Assembly: GCF_013155365.1 (NCBI RefSeq) | Contig: NZ_JABJRA010000007.1 | Coordinates: 124,001 to 188,000 of the forward strand | Length of the DNA stretch: 64,000 bases | Direction of reading: 5' to 3' | From: Nocardioides sp. zg-DK7169 | GTDB lineage: Bacteria; Actinomycetota; Actinomycetes; Propionibacteriales; Nocardioidaceae | Part shown: positions 1 through 7,732 of the stretch, piece by piece | Layout: every line of letters begins with the position of its first letter | How positions within the stretch are numbered: position 1 is the first letter of the stretch | Program-made: the position numbers and the translations under genes | The notes under the pieces: generated by a model | Seen by the model: only the letters and a program-made list of their open reading frames with translations | Told to the model about the DNA's origin: nothing | Databases searched by the model: none

Positions 1-758
1 TCGTTGCGGTACTCCAGCGCGGGGAGGCCCTGCTGCGCGGAGAGGGTGTCGAACAGCGTCGCGTTGGTCGGGCCGACCTCGGCGTGGGTGAGGTTGTAGA
101 CCCCCACCAGGCGCTCCTCGAGGGCGTGGACGACCGCGTCGGCGCAGTCCTCGACGTAGAGGCGGTAGAGCAGCGCGTCGCCGGAGAACGGCACCGAGCC
201 GCCGAGGTAGTCGTGCGCCATCTTCACCTTGTCGGCGATCGGCGGGTCGCCCGCGCCGAAGATGTCGCCGCAGCGGAAGACCGAGACCCGGTCGCCCGCG
301 GAGAGGTAGGCCTTCTCCATGAGCAGGAAGTTCGCCGGGCTCGGGTCGCCGGACTCGGTGGTCGGCGCGGTCTCGTCGACCACGTCGAGGTGGTTGGCGG
401 CCGAGCCGTAGACCGAGAGCGAGGAGAGCGCGACGAGGTACGGCGTACCGGGCGCCGACACGACGTTCTCCGCGGTGTCGACCAGGATCTCCTTGTAGGT
501 CTTCGCGCGCCCCTCGGGCGTCATCGACTGCGCGGCCGACGGGCCGGCGCTCACGACGACGGCGTCGGCCTCGGCGACGGCGGCGTGCACCGCATCGCGG
601 TCGTTGCCGCGCAGGATGATCGCGTTGCCGAAGCGCTCGGTGAGCCCCTCGATCTTCGCCTCGGTCGTCGTGGTGACCGTGACCTCGTGGCCCAGGGCCT
701 TGAGTCGGTCGGCGACTGCCGAGCCGACGAAGCCCGCCCCGATGATCAGGACCTTCAT
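1..758 (-). CDS. NAD(P)-binding epimerase/dehydratase-like protein (partial, C-terminus outside window)
   Basis: Extended-SDR / NAD-dependent epimerase-like protein, cut by the left edge of the window. The N-terminus MKVLIIGAGFVGSAVADRL is a Rossmann GxGxxG dinucleotide-binding loop, and the segment LVALSSLSVYGSAAN is the family's Ser/SSxxVYG strand. The usual catalytic YxxxK is not intact: the matching place reads NFLLMEKAYL, so the Lys is kept but the Tyr appears to be Leu. That suggests an atypical reductase or a purely NAD(P)-binding role. The ATG at 758 overlaps the TGA of the upstream RCCR-like gene (ATGA), so the two are probably translated together. The substrate cannot be read from the sequence. 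Confidence 0.8.
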   Translation of the reverse strand, partial: MKVLIIGAGFVGSAVADRLKALGHEVTVTTTTEAKIEGLTERFGNAIILRGNDRDAVHAAVAEADAVVVSAGPSAAQSMTPEGRAKTYKEILVDTAENVVSAPGTPYLVALSSLSVYGSAANHLDVVDETAPTTESGDPSPANFLLMEKAYLSAGDRVSVFRCGDIFGAGDPPIADKVKMAHDYLGGSVPFSGDALLYRLYVEDCADAVVHALEERLVGVYNLTHAEVGPTNATLFDTLSAQQGLPALEYRN

Positions 759-1582
759 GCGGTTTCCTCCATCTGCTTGAAGCCGGCGCGGACCGCGACC
801 AGCTCTTCGACCCGCTCGGCCCCGAGGAACTTCTTCGACAGCTCGTTCATGGGGTCGAGGGTGTATCCGTAGGTGCGCACCTGGTGGTCGCGGGCGCGCA
901 GCGCGGCGCGCTCCTCGACCGGCGTCGCGACGGCGTCGCGCACCCAGCCGAGCCAGGTGTCGACGCGCTCGTTGACCGTCGCGCGCAGCGTCTCCACGAC
1001 GTCGGCGGTGCGCTCGGCGACGTAGGAGTGGGCGACGGGGGAGAGGAAGGCGCGCATGTAGGTGCCGTGGCTGACCGACCAGGTGAACCGGTCGTCGCCG
1101 CGCAGCGCCAGGAACTTCTCGTTCTCCGGCTCGTAGTACGTCGCGAGGTAGTCGGGGTCGACCATCAGGTCGCGGCGGGCCACGAACTCGCTGTAGAAGA
1201 AGATCTGCGGGATCGTCCCGAACACGATGATCAGGTGCGGGACGTCGATCTGCGGACCGAGCCACACCTGCAGGTTCATGTCGAGGATCGAGTTCTTGCG
1301 GTTGCCGATCCAGGAGTGGACCAGCCACTCCGCGGTCGGGCCGTCGTTCGACAGGTCGCCGGCGAAGGTGTGCATCGCCCCCTCGTAGCCACCGTCGTCG
1401 GTGGACCAGTAGTCCAGTCCGGCGCTGGAGGGGTGGGCCTCCACCGGGAGCTCGGCGACGATGCGTTCCTTGGCCTCGCTCAGGATCTGCCAGAACTGCG
1501 CCCACAGCTCGGAGCTGTCGACGTCGGGTGACTCGGCGAGGAACTCGTGGATGGTCTTGGTCTGCGCACTGCTTCCGCTCAC
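755..1582 (-). CDS. Red chlorophyll catabolite reductase (RCCR)-like protein
   Basis: A 275-residue protein whose middle and C-terminal parts follow the plant RCCR (ACD2) pattern, recalled from memory. HSWIGNRK...LDMNLQVWLG...VPHLIIVFG (about 89-122) matches the GSWIHCK...LNITSISG...APNFVVEL strands. RRDLMVDPDYLATYY (136-150) matches HRKDLVLNPDYLKEYY. VSHGTYMRAFLSPVA (170-184) matches VSPSLFVRSAFSPTA. A charged helix ending in a KKFLG motif follows. RCCR belongs to the ferredoxin-dependent bilin reductase superfamily and reduces linear tetrapyrroles. The acidic residue in the plant FVVEL strand appears to be Val here, so the chemistry may differ. No chloroplast-type leader is present. The GTG at 1582 is used because longer readings run into the divergent gene. 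It probably forms an operon with the epimerase-like gene. Function is inferred only from fold-level similarity. Confidence 0.72.
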   Translation of the reverse strand: MSGSSAQTKTIHEFLAESPDVDSSELWAQFWQILSEAKERIVAELPVEAHPSSAGLDYWSTDDGGYEGAMHTFAGDLSNDGPTAEWLVHSWIGNRKNSILDMNLQVWLGPQIDVPHLIIVFGTIPQIFFYSEFVARRDLMVDPDYLATYYEPENEKFLALRGDDRFTWSVSHGTYMRAFLSPVAHSYVAERTADVVETLRATVNERVDTWLGWVRDAVATPVEERAALRARDHQVRTYGYTLDPMNELSKKFLGAERVEELVAVRAGFKQMEETA

Positions 1583-1630
1583 CCGCCGAACTCTATCTAT
1601 ATATGATCTATCTGACGAGAGGAACGCCGA
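1583..1630. promoter_or_regulatory. Divergent promoter region between the RCCR-like and ABM-like genes
   Basis: Only 48 bp separate the two divergent starts. The centre is strikingly AT-rich for this genome (CTATCTATATATGATCTATC, 1593-1612). TATGAT (1602-1607) is a good -10 for the plus-strand gene, followed by a GAGAGGA ribosome site before ATG 1631. TCTGACG (1611-1617) is the complement of the CGTCAGA core of the GntR-gene palindromes, so it could be a half-site. The 12-mer ATATATGATCTA (1599-1610) recurs before the MFS gene at 20990. Confidence 0.5.
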
Positions 1631-1951
1631 ATGATCGTGGTGGTGAGCCAGGCCTGGACCAAGCCCGGCGAGGAGCACGCGCAGGGCTACATCGCGTGCA
1701 ACGAGGAGTTCGGCCGGTTCTTCCGCGACCACCCCGGCTTCCGGGGGCGCCGTCTCGTGCGCGGGGTCGAGGACCCCACCCACTTCACCCACCTGCGCTG
1801 GTTCGACTCGGTGGAGAGCTATGAGGAGTGCACGCGCGCCGAGGGATACGTCGAGCACACCCAGTTGATGTACGACCACCTGCGCCCCTACGACTCCTAC
1901 CCCCGGGAGTACCTCGAGGTGGTCATCGACGAGGCGGGGCCGCTCGCGTGA
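1631..1951 (+). CDS. Antibiotic-biosynthesis-monooxygenase-like (dimeric alpha/beta barrel) protein
   Basis: A 106-residue single-domain protein. The short beta-start MIVVVSQAWTKPG, the helix with a paired FxxFFRDHPGFRGRRLVRG segment and the THFTHLRWFDSVESYEE strand-helix are typical of the ABM / dimeric ferredoxin-like barrel superfamily. Members are small monooxygenases, haem-binding proteins or simple ligand binders, so the reaction cannot be assigned. The ATG follows a GAGAGGA ribosome site. The stop overlaps the GTG of the next gene (GTGA at 1948-1951), so it is co-translated with the alpha/beta hydrolase. Its position suggests a role in the adjacent catabolic system. Confidence 0.65.
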   Translation: MIVVVSQAWTKPGEEHAQGYIACNEEFGRFFRDHPGFRGRRLVRGVEDPTHFTHLRWFDSVESYEECTRAEGYVEHTQLMYDHLRPYDSYPREYLEVVIDEAGPLA

Positions 1952-2670
1952 GCGTCTTCGTCCTCGTCCACGGCGCGTTCCGCGGCGGCTGGGCCTGGCG
2001 GCGGGTCCGCCCGCTCCTCGTCGCGGCGGGGTACGACGTGCACGCGCCGAGCCTCCTCGGGGCCGGCGAGCGCGCGGCGTACGTCGGGGACGTCCGCGGC
2101 CTGGACAGCTGGGTCGACGACCTCGAGGCGCTGGTGGTGGTCGAGGACCTCCGGGACGTGGTGCTGGTCGGCCACAGCCAGGGCGGCCTGGTCACGACCG
2201 CGCTGGCGGCGCGGATCCCGCACCGGCTGCGCTGCGTGGTGCACCTCGACGCCGCCGTGCCGCGACCCGGCGAGCGCGCGATCGACCTGCTCGGCGCCGG
2301 CGGTCCCGTGCCCGAGCGCGGGGCGGTGGTCGCGCCCCGCCCGCTCGAGGCCGGCGGGGACCTCGACGAGGAGAGCGTCGCCTGGATGAACGCGCGCCTG
2401 TGCGCCACGCCGGTCGCTCCCTCCCTCGACCCGGTCCCGGCGGTGCCGGCGCAGGTGCCGCAGGTCTTCGCCTTCTGCGCCCGCACGCCCGACGGCTACC
2501 CCTCGCGGGTGACCCAGGCCCGGCGGGCGGCGGCGGGGGAGTGCGACGTCGTCCTCGACTGCGGCCACGACGCGCCGATGAGCGCCCCGGGGCTGGTGGC
2601 GCAGCTGCTGCTGGCGGCGGCACACGCGCCGGACGCCATACATCAGACATTTGAGGTCTCGCCCGGTTAG
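1948..2670 (+). CDS. Alpha/beta-hydrolase (esterase family)
   Basis: A 240-residue alpha/beta-hydrolase resembling the EstC / plant methylesterase / hydroxynitrile lyase branch. The N-terminal strand VFVLVHGAFRGGWAW carries the oxyanion HG motif. GHSQGG places the nucleophile at Ser77, and DCGHDAPM provides a candidate catalytic His at about 207. Such enzymes hydrolyse small esters or thioesters in the cytosol. The GTG start overlaps the preceding stop (GTGA), so it belongs to a two-gene unit with the ABM-like gene. Its 3' end contains the degraded operator and the promoter of the GntR gene. In the plant pathway an esterase of this fold acts on a pheophorbide ester, but nothing here shows that substrate. 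Confidence 0.8.
   Translation: MSVFVLVHGAFRGGWAWRRVRPLLVAAGYDVHAPSLLGAGERAAYVGDVRGLDSWVDDLEALVVVEDLRDVVLVGHSQGGLVTTALAARIPHRLRCVVHLDAAVPRPGERAIDLLGAGGPVPERGAVVAPRPLEAGGDLDEESVAWMNARLCATPVAPSLDPVPAVPAQVPQVFAFCARTPDGYPSRVTQARRAAAGECDVVLDCGHDAPMSAPGLVAQLLLAAAHAPDAIHQTFEVSPG
2637..2653. promoter_or_regulatory. Degenerate 17-bp palindrome, probable GntR autoregulatory operator
   Basis: CATACATC-A-GACATTTG: an imperfect inverted repeat (5 of 8 arm positions pair) centred at 2645. It shares the TCAGACATTT core with the much better palindrome at 3459-3475. It lies just upstream of the -10-like TAGGCT (2668-2673) that precedes the GntR-family ATG at 2681, where a repressor could control its own gene. 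Confidence 0.5.
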
Positions 2671-2680
2671 GCTGCGGGGC

Positions 2681-3421
2681 ATGGCAGCACGATCCGAGCG
2701 CGGCACCGCGGGCGACGGCCCGGCGTACCGCACCCTCGCCGACACCCTGCGTGCGCAGATCCTCTCCGGGAAGCTGAAGTCCGGCGACCGGCTGCCGGCC
2801 GAGCCCGAGCTGTGCGAGATGTACGGCGTGTCGCGCAGCACCGTGCGCGAGGCGCTGCGCGCGCTCGCGACCGAGCAGCTGCTGGTCACCCGGCGCGGGG
2901 TCGCCGGCGGCTCCTTCGTGGCCGCGCCCCAGCCCGGCGACATCGCAGGGCTGGTGCAGTCCAGCCTCGCGCTGCTGACCGACGCCGACTCCGTCTCGGT
3001 CGAGTCGCTGCTGGAGGTCCGCGAGATGCTCGAGGTCCCAGCGGCCGGCCTCGCCGCCGCGCGCCACGCCGAGGAGCACCTCGCGCTGCTCGACGAGACC
3101 CTGTTCGATCCGCGCGGCGCCGACCCGGACGTGATGTTCGGGGCCAACCGCGACTTCCACGTCGGGCTGCTGCGCGCGGCGCGCAACCCGGTGCTGGAGG
3201 CGGTCACCGCCCCGATCTTCGGGGTCGTCTACGAGCGCTTCGTGCGCCGCCAGGCCCCCGAGCAGTTCTGGACCCGGGTCGACCACGACCACCGCGACAT
3301 CCTCGACCGGGTGCGCGCCGGCGACGTCGCGGGCGCCGAGGAGGCCCAGCGTGCGCACCTCGGCGGCCTGCGCCCGACGTACGAGCGCATCGACCGCGAG
3401 CGGCGCGCCACCCGCGACTGA
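2681..3421 (+). CDS. FadR-type (FCD) GntR transcriptional regulator
   Basis: A 246-residue regulator. The N-terminal winged helix (about 15-85) has the GntR signature: RTLADTLRAQILSGKLKSGDRLPAEPELCEMYGVSRSTVREALRALATEQLLVTRRG. The rest is an all-helical FCD ligand domain (VESLLEVREMLEVPAAGLAA; NRDFHVGLLRAARNPVL; HDHRDILDRVRAGD) with the D/H residues that usually bind a metal next to the effector. FCD regulators commonly sense organic acids or acyl-CoAs. ATG 2681 is preferred over an upstream TTG because TAGGCT lies 8 bases before it, which suggests a leaderless message. Palindromes before this gene and before the following operon point to control of both. Most likely a repressor relieved by a pathway intermediate. 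Confidence 0.9.
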   Translation: MAARSERGTAGDGPAYRTLADTLRAQILSGKLKSGDRLPAEPELCEMYGVSRSTVREALRALATEQLLVTRRGVAGGSFVAAPQPGDIAGLVQSSLALLTDADSVSVESLLEVREMLEVPAAGLAAARHAEEHLALLDETLFDPRGADPDVMFGANRDFHVGLLRAARNPVLEAVTAPIFGVVYERFVRRQAPEQFWTRVDHDHRDILDRVRAGDVAGAEEAQRAHLGGLRPTYERIDRERRATRD

Positions 3422-3449
3422 CCGACCCTCGGACGGTCCGCCCCGGCCC

Positions 3450-3479
3450 TTGACGACGTAAACGTCAGACATTTAGGCT
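3450..3479 (+). promoter_or_regulatory. Promoter of the catabolic operon (-35 TTGACG, -10 TAGGCT)
   Basis: TTGACG at 3450-3455 and TAGGCT at 3474-3479 are separated by 18 bp, a good sigma-70-type promoter for a high-GC actinobacterium. The spacer is almost filled by the palindrome at 3459-3475, so bound repressor would block polymerase. Confidence 0.65.
3459..3475. promoter_or_regulatory. 17-bp palindromic operator (probable GntR site)
   Basis: TAAACGTC-A-GACATTTA: arms of 8 bp around a single central A, with 7 of 8 positions complementary. It overlaps the -10 and lies in the promoter spacer of the operon starting at 3515. It shares the core with the weaker site before the GntR gene, which makes that adjacent regulator the obvious ligand. 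Confidence 0.62.
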
Positions 3480-3514
3480 CGGCGCTGACATCGGATCGAG
3501 TGGAGGAGTACGTC

Positions 3515-4051
3515 GTGGGCGTGCAGGCAGGCTGGCAGGGACGGTTCTTCGAGGACTTCGAGATCGGGGACATCTACCAGCACCCGCTGGGGCGCACCGT
3601 CACCGAGGCCGACAACATCTCGTTCTCGCTGCTGACGATGAACACCAACCAGATGCACTTCAACAGCGAGTACGCCGCGAAGTCGGAGTTCGGCAAGCCG
3701 CTGGTCGTCTCCACCCTCACCGTCGCGATCGCGGTCGGGCAGAGCGTCACCGACCTGACCCAGAACGCGTTCGCCAACCTGGGCTGGGACGACATCAAGA
3801 TGACCCACCCGGTCTTCGCCGGCGACACGCTCTACAGCGAGTCGGTCGTGCTGGAGAAGCGCGAGTCCTCGAGCCGTCCGCACGCCGGGATCGTGACCGT
3901 CAAGACCCGCACCCTGAACCAGACCGGCGACGAGGTCTGCTCGTTCAAGCGGATGTTCTACGTCTACAAGCGCGGCGCCGAGCAGCTGCAGGGGATCTTC
4001 CCGGAGGGCAAGAAGGCCCTCGTCGACGGCACCCCGCTGGCCGAGGGCTGA
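3515..4051 (+). CDS. MaoC-family hydratase (mesaconyl/itaconyl-CoA hydratase-like)
   Basis: A 178-residue single hot-dog domain. The opening GRFFEDFEIGDIYQHPLGRTVTEADN followed by FSLLTMNTNQMHFNSEYA is characteristic of the MaoC subgroup that hydrates enoyl-CoAs such as mesaconyl-CoA. The N-x-x-H part of the motif (TNQMHF) supplies the expected active-site Asn/His. GTG 3515 is chosen because GGAGGAG at 3502-3508 lies 6-7 bases before it; an earlier GTG at 3500 would include that ribosome site. It is the first gene of the long operon. With the CoA-transferase and CitE-like lyase downstream it could make a transferase-hydratase-lyase trio as in itaconate or citramalate breakdown. The actual substrate is unproven. 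Confidence 0.82.
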   Translation: MGVQAGWQGRFFEDFEIGDIYQHPLGRTVTEADNISFSLLTMNTNQMHFNSEYAAKSEFGKPLVVSTLTVAIAVGQSVTDLTQNAFANLGWDDIKMTHPVFAGDTLYSESVVLEKRESSSRPHAGIVTVKTRTLNQTGDEVCSFKRMFYVYKRGAEQLQGIFPEGKKALVDGTPLAEG

Positions 4052-4053
4052 GC

Positions 4054-5088
4054 ATGCGGATCACCTACGCCCCCTGGGGCGAGACGCTGGCCGAGCTGGC
4101 CGACGCCGCCCGGCGCGCCGAGGCGGCCGGCGCCGAGGTCGTCTGGGTGCCCGAGCTGCACCGCTCGGCGACCCTGAGCGCCGCGGCCATCGCCCAGGCC
4201 ACCAGCACCGCCCAGGTCGGCACCGCGATCGCGCTGGCCTTCACCCGCAGCCCGATGGTGACCGCCCTCGAGGCGCTCGACCTCGACGAGATCTCCGGGG
4301 GCCGGTTCATCCTCGGCCTCGGCACCGGCGTGCAGCGCCTCAACGAGGACTGGCACAACGCCCGCTGGGGCAAGCCGGTCGGCCACCTGCGCGAGACCGT
4401 GCGCAACGTGCGGCACTTCTGGGAGACCTGCACGACGGGCGAGCAGATCAGCCTCGAGGGCGAGTACGAGCCGATGCGGATCCGCGGCTACGAGCGCCCC
4501 TTCCCGGTGCTGCGCACCGACATCCCGATCTACCTGGCCGCGATGGGCCCGGCGATGACCCGTCTCGCCGGTCGGATCGCGGACGGCTGGATCAGCCACG
4601 AGCTGTGCTCCCCGTCCTACCTCGAGCAGCGGATCCTGCCCGAGATCGACGCCGGCCTCGCCGCGGTCGAGGGGCGCCAGCGCTCCGACATCGAGCTCGT
4701 CGTCTCCGCCTGCTGCTCGGTGGACCCGGACACGGCGGCGGCCAAGCGCCGCGTCGCCGGCCTGGTCGGCTTCTACGCCAGTGTGCGGACCTACGCGGAC
4801 TTCTTCGAGTTCCACGGGCTCGGCGAGCAGCAGCAGGGCGTCATCGAGGCGTTCCGCTCCGGCCAGGGCGCCGACTACCTCGCGGAGTCGGTCAGCGACG
4901 AGATGGTCGACGCGCTCACCCTCAACGGCGACCCGGACCAGGTCGCCGAGCAGATCGCGGCGTACGAGGGCAAGGCGGACGCCGTCAAGCTCAGCCCGCC
5001 GACCCACGGCATCGCGGCGGCGGAGACCCGCACCGCCCAGGACCGCATCATCGACCTGATCAGCATGATCACAGGAGGCCGTCAGTGA
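4054..5088 (+). CDS. LLM-class (luciferase-like) F420-dependent oxidoreductase
   Basis: A 344-residue TIM-barrel protein of the bacterial luciferase-like superfamily. It has the usual early strand MRITYAPWG, RRAEAAGAEVVWVPELHRS, the GTAIALAFTRSPMVTALEALDLDEISGGRFILGLGTG segment and PIYLAAMGPAMTRLAGRIADGW. Actinobacterial members of this branch generally use coenzyme F420 rather than FMN, and oxidise alcohols or reduce activated double bonds. The start is 2 nt after the previous stop and the TGA overlaps the next GTG (GTGA), so it is in the same operon. A redox step on the CoA-linked intermediate or its precursor is likely, but the substrate is unknown. Confidence 0.82.
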   Translation: MRITYAPWGETLAELADAARRAEAAGAEVVWVPELHRSATLSAAAIAQATSTAQVGTAIALAFTRSPMVTALEALDLDEISGGRFILGLGTGVQRLNEDWHNARWGKPVGHLRETVRNVRHFWETCTTGEQISLEGEYEPMRIRGYERPFPVLRTDIPIYLAAMGPAMTRLAGRIADGWISHELCSPSYLEQRILPEIDAGLAAVEGRQRSDIELVVSACCSVDPDTAAAKRRVAGLVGFYASVRTYADFFEFHGLGEQQQGVIEAFRSGQGADYLAESVSDEMVDALTLNGDPDQVAEQIAAYEGKADAVKLSPPTHGIAAAETRTAQDRIIDLISMITGGRQ

Positions 5089-6305
5089 AGCCGCTCCAGG
5101 ACGTCCGCATCATCTCCCTCGAGCAGTACGGCGCCGGCCCGTTCGGCAGCGTGCACCTCGCCGACCTCGGCGCCGAGGTCATCAAGATCGAGGACCCGAG
5201 CGTCGGCGGCGACGTCGGGCGCTACGTGCCGCCGTACTTCGAGGAGGAGGACTCGCTCTTCTTCGAGACCTTCAACCGGAACAAGAAGTCGATCTCGCTC
5301 GACATCAAGACGCCTGCGGGTCGGGCGGTCTTCGAGGACCTGGTCCGCAACGCCGACGCCGTCTACTCCAACCTGCGCGGCGACGTGCCGGAGAAGATCG
5401 GCATCACCTACGACCAGCTCAAGCACCTCAACCCCGCGATCGTGTGCTGCTCGCTGACCGGGTTCGGCATGACCGGCCCGCGCAAGAAGGAGCCCGGCTA
5501 CGACTACGTGCTCCAGGGCCTGGCCGGCTGGATGGAGCTGACCGGCGAGCCGGACGGCCCGCCGACCAAGTCCGGCCTCTCGCTCGTCGACTTCTCCGGC
5601 GGGTACGTCGCCGCGCTGTCGCTGCTCTCCGGCCTGCACGCCGCGCGCCGCGACGGCGTCGGCATGGACTGCGACGTGAGCCTCTACGACACCGCCATGT
5701 CGATGCTGACCTACCCGGCCACCTGGCACATGAACGCGGGCTACACCCCGCAGCGCATCAGCCACTCCGCGCACCCCTCGCTGGTGCCGTTCCAGGCCTT
5801 CGAGGCCTCCGACGGCTGGTTCATCGTGGGCTGCGCCAAGGAGAAGTTCTGGGTGCGTCTGGCTGAGGTCATCGGCCACCCCGAGTGGGCGACGCCCGAC
5901 TCGAAGTTCGCGACCTTCTCGCTGCGCCAGCAGCACCAGGCCGAGCTGACCGGGCTGCTCGAGGACATCTTCAAGACCGAGACCGTGGACCACTGGCTGT
6001 CGCTGTGCTACCCGGCCTCGATCCCGTGCGGGCCGATCAACGACGTGGAGGCGGCGCTGAAGGAGCCGCACACGATCGCGCGCAACCTGATCGTCGAGAC
6101 CGAGCACCCCCGCTACGGCACGGTGCGCCAGGTCGCCTCCCCGGTGCGGGTCGGCGCAGAGCTCCCGACGTACGTCCGGGCGCCGCAGCGCAACGAGCAC
6201 TTCGACCAGGTCCTCACCGAGGTCGCCGGCTACGACCAGGAGAAGATCGTCGAGCTCAAGGCGGCCGGCGCGTTCGGCCCGGTCGCCCCCGAGGGCACGG
6301 CCTGA
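5085..6305 (+). CDS. Class III (CaiB/BaiF) CoA-transferase
   Basis: A 406-residue family III CoA-transferase, which moves CoA from a donor thioester to a carboxylic acid. Hallmarks are KPLQDVRIISLEQYGAGPFGSVHLADLGAEVIKIEDPSVGGDVGR at the N-terminus, NRNKKSISLDIKTPAGR, and YDYVLQGLAGWMELTGEPDGPPTKSG. The catalytic Asp is expected in the conserved helical region near CDVSLYDTAMSMLTY. The GTG start overlaps the preceding TGA. A longer in-frame reading would cover the LLM gene and is rejected. Its place in the operon suggests it activates the starting acid or an internal dicarboxylate. Related enzymes act on succinate/itaconate, carnitine, formyl/oxalyl and bile-acid CoAs. Confidence 0.9.
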   Translation: MKPLQDVRIISLEQYGAGPFGSVHLADLGAEVIKIEDPSVGGDVGRYVPPYFEEEDSLFFETFNRNKKSISLDIKTPAGRAVFEDLVRNADAVYSNLRGDVPEKIGITYDQLKHLNPAIVCCSLTGFGMTGPRKKEPGYDYVLQGLAGWMELTGEPDGPPTKSGLSLVDFSGGYVAALSLLSGLHAARRDGVGMDCDVSLYDTAMSMLTYPATWHMNAGYTPQRISHSAHPSLVPFQAFEASDGWFIVGCAKEKFWVRLAEVIGHPEWATPDSKFATFSLRQQHQAELTGLLEDIFKTETVDHWLSLCYPASIPCGPINDVEAALKEPHTIARNLIVETEHPRYGTVRQVASPVRVGAELPTYVRAPQRNEHFDQVLTEVAGYDQEKIVELKAAGAFGPVAPEGTA

Positions 6306-7732
6306 TGATCGCGCCGCAGCTCGCGGCCTGGGCGGTGGGGCCGCTCAGCATCCCCGACGAGGTCACCCACGCCGCGCTGCGGCACCTGCTCGACGGTCTC
6401 GGCAACGCGGTGGCCGGCGCTCGCGCCGGCGCCGCGCTGCCGGCGCTCACCGTGGCCACCGGCCTCGGCGGCCCGGCCGAGGCCACCATCCTCGGTACGA
6501 CGACCCGCGTCTCCGCGCCCGCGGCCGGCCTGGCCAACGGCACCCTGGTCCACGCCCTCGACTTCGACGACACCCACGCCGGCGGACTGGTGCACTCCAC
6601 CGCCGTCGTGCTGCCCGCCGCGCTCGCGGTGGGGGAGCAGGTGGGCGCCAGCGGGCGCGAGGTCCTCGAGGCCGCGGTCGTGGGCTACGAGATCGCCTGC
6701 CGGGTCGCGGCCGCAGCCCCCAACGGCTTCCACGCCGGCGGCCTGCACGCCACGATGGTGGCCGGGGTGTTCTCCTCGGCCGCGGTCGCCGCGCGGCTGA
6801 TGGGCCTCGACGCCGCCACCACCACCCACGCGCTCGGCATCGCCGGCAGCCAGGCCGGCGGCCTGCTCGCCTTCCTCGCGACCGGCGCCAGCACCAAGCA
6901 GCTGCACCCCGGCTTCGCCTCGCAGTCCGGCATCCTCGCGGCCCGCCTCGCGGCCGCCGGGGCGACCGGCCCGGAGACGGTCTTCGACGGCCCGCACGGC
7001 GTGTACGACGCGCTGGCCCCGGCCTCCGTCGTCGCGGGCCGGGTGGACCGCGACGTGCTGCTGCGCGACCTGGGCAGCAGCGACCCCGCAGGGTGGGAGA
7101 CCACCCGGATCGGGATCAAGCCGTGGCCGACCTGCCAGCTGGCGCACGTGAGCATGGCGGCCGCGCAGCTCGCGCTCGCCGACTCCGGCGCCGGGGCCGC
7201 CGACATCCTCGCGCTGCGGGCCCGGGTCCACCCGGACTCGGCGTCGGTCGTCTGCGCCGCCGACCGCGACCTGACCCGGCCCGCCAGCGGGTACGCCGCG
7301 AAGTTCTCGCTGCCCTGGAGCGTGGCCGCGATCCTGATCGACGGCACCGTCGGCGTCGACACCTACGCCGAGACCAACCTGGCCCGCACCGACATCGCCG
7401 AGCTCGCCGCGCGGGTCACCTGGGAGACCACCGCCGGGACCGGCGTCGCCGCCGATGCCGCCGGCGACGTGGAGATCACCCTCCGCGACGACCGCACGGT
7501 CGTCGGCCGCCTCGAGCGCAGCCCCGGCGGCGGGTCCAACCCGCTGTCCGAGGAGGAGCTGGCCACCAAGTTCGCCGGCAACGTCGGCGAGCTCGCCGAG
7601 GACCTGGCGAGCGCCGTGCGCGCCCTGCCGGACGCCGCCGACCTGACCCTGCTCCTGACCCTGGCCGCCCGGGCGGTCACGGACCCCGACTCCTCGTCCT
7701 CTTCCTCATCCAGCCTGGAGGCACCCGCATGA
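6305..7732 (+). CDS. MmgE/PrpD family protein (2-methylcitrate dehydratase-like)
   Basis: A 475-residue MmgE/PrpD fold. Recognisable segments are LDGLGNAVAGAR, the helix GTLVHALDFDDTHAGGLVHSTAVVLPAALAVGEQVGASGREVLEAAVVGYEIACRVA, FHAGGLHATMVAGVF and KQLHPGFASQSGILAARLAAAGATGPETVFDGPHGVYDA. Family members dehydrate methylcitrate, decarboxylate cis-aconitate (IRG1/CAD) or isomerise related polycarboxylates. The start TGATG shares one base with the previous stop, and the end overlaps the next ATG. Here it probably acts on a di- or tricarboxylic acid formed in the pathway. The C-terminus ends in an unusual Ser run (DPDSSSSSSSSLEAPA). Confidence 0.86.
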   Translation: MIAPQLAAWAVGPLSIPDEVTHAALRHLLDGLGNAVAGARAGAALPALTVATGLGGPAEATILGTTTRVSAPAAGLANGTLVHALDFDDTHAGGLVHSTAVVLPAALAVGEQVGASGREVLEAAVVGYEIACRVAAAAPNGFHAGGLHATMVAGVFSSAAVAARLMGLDAATTTHALGIAGSQAGGLLAFLATGASTKQLHPGFASQSGILAARLAAAGATGPETVFDGPHGVYDALAPASVVAGRVDRDVLLRDLGSSDPAGWETTRIGIKPWPTCQLAHVSMAAAQLALADSGAGAADILALRARVHPDSASVVCAADRDLTRPASGYAAKFSLPWSVAAILIDGTVGVDTYAETNLARTDIAELAARVTWETTAGTGVAADAAGDVEITLRDDRTVVGRLERSPGGGSNPLSEEELATKFAGNVGELAEDLASAVRALPDAADLTLLLTLAARAVTDPDSSSSSSSSLEAPA

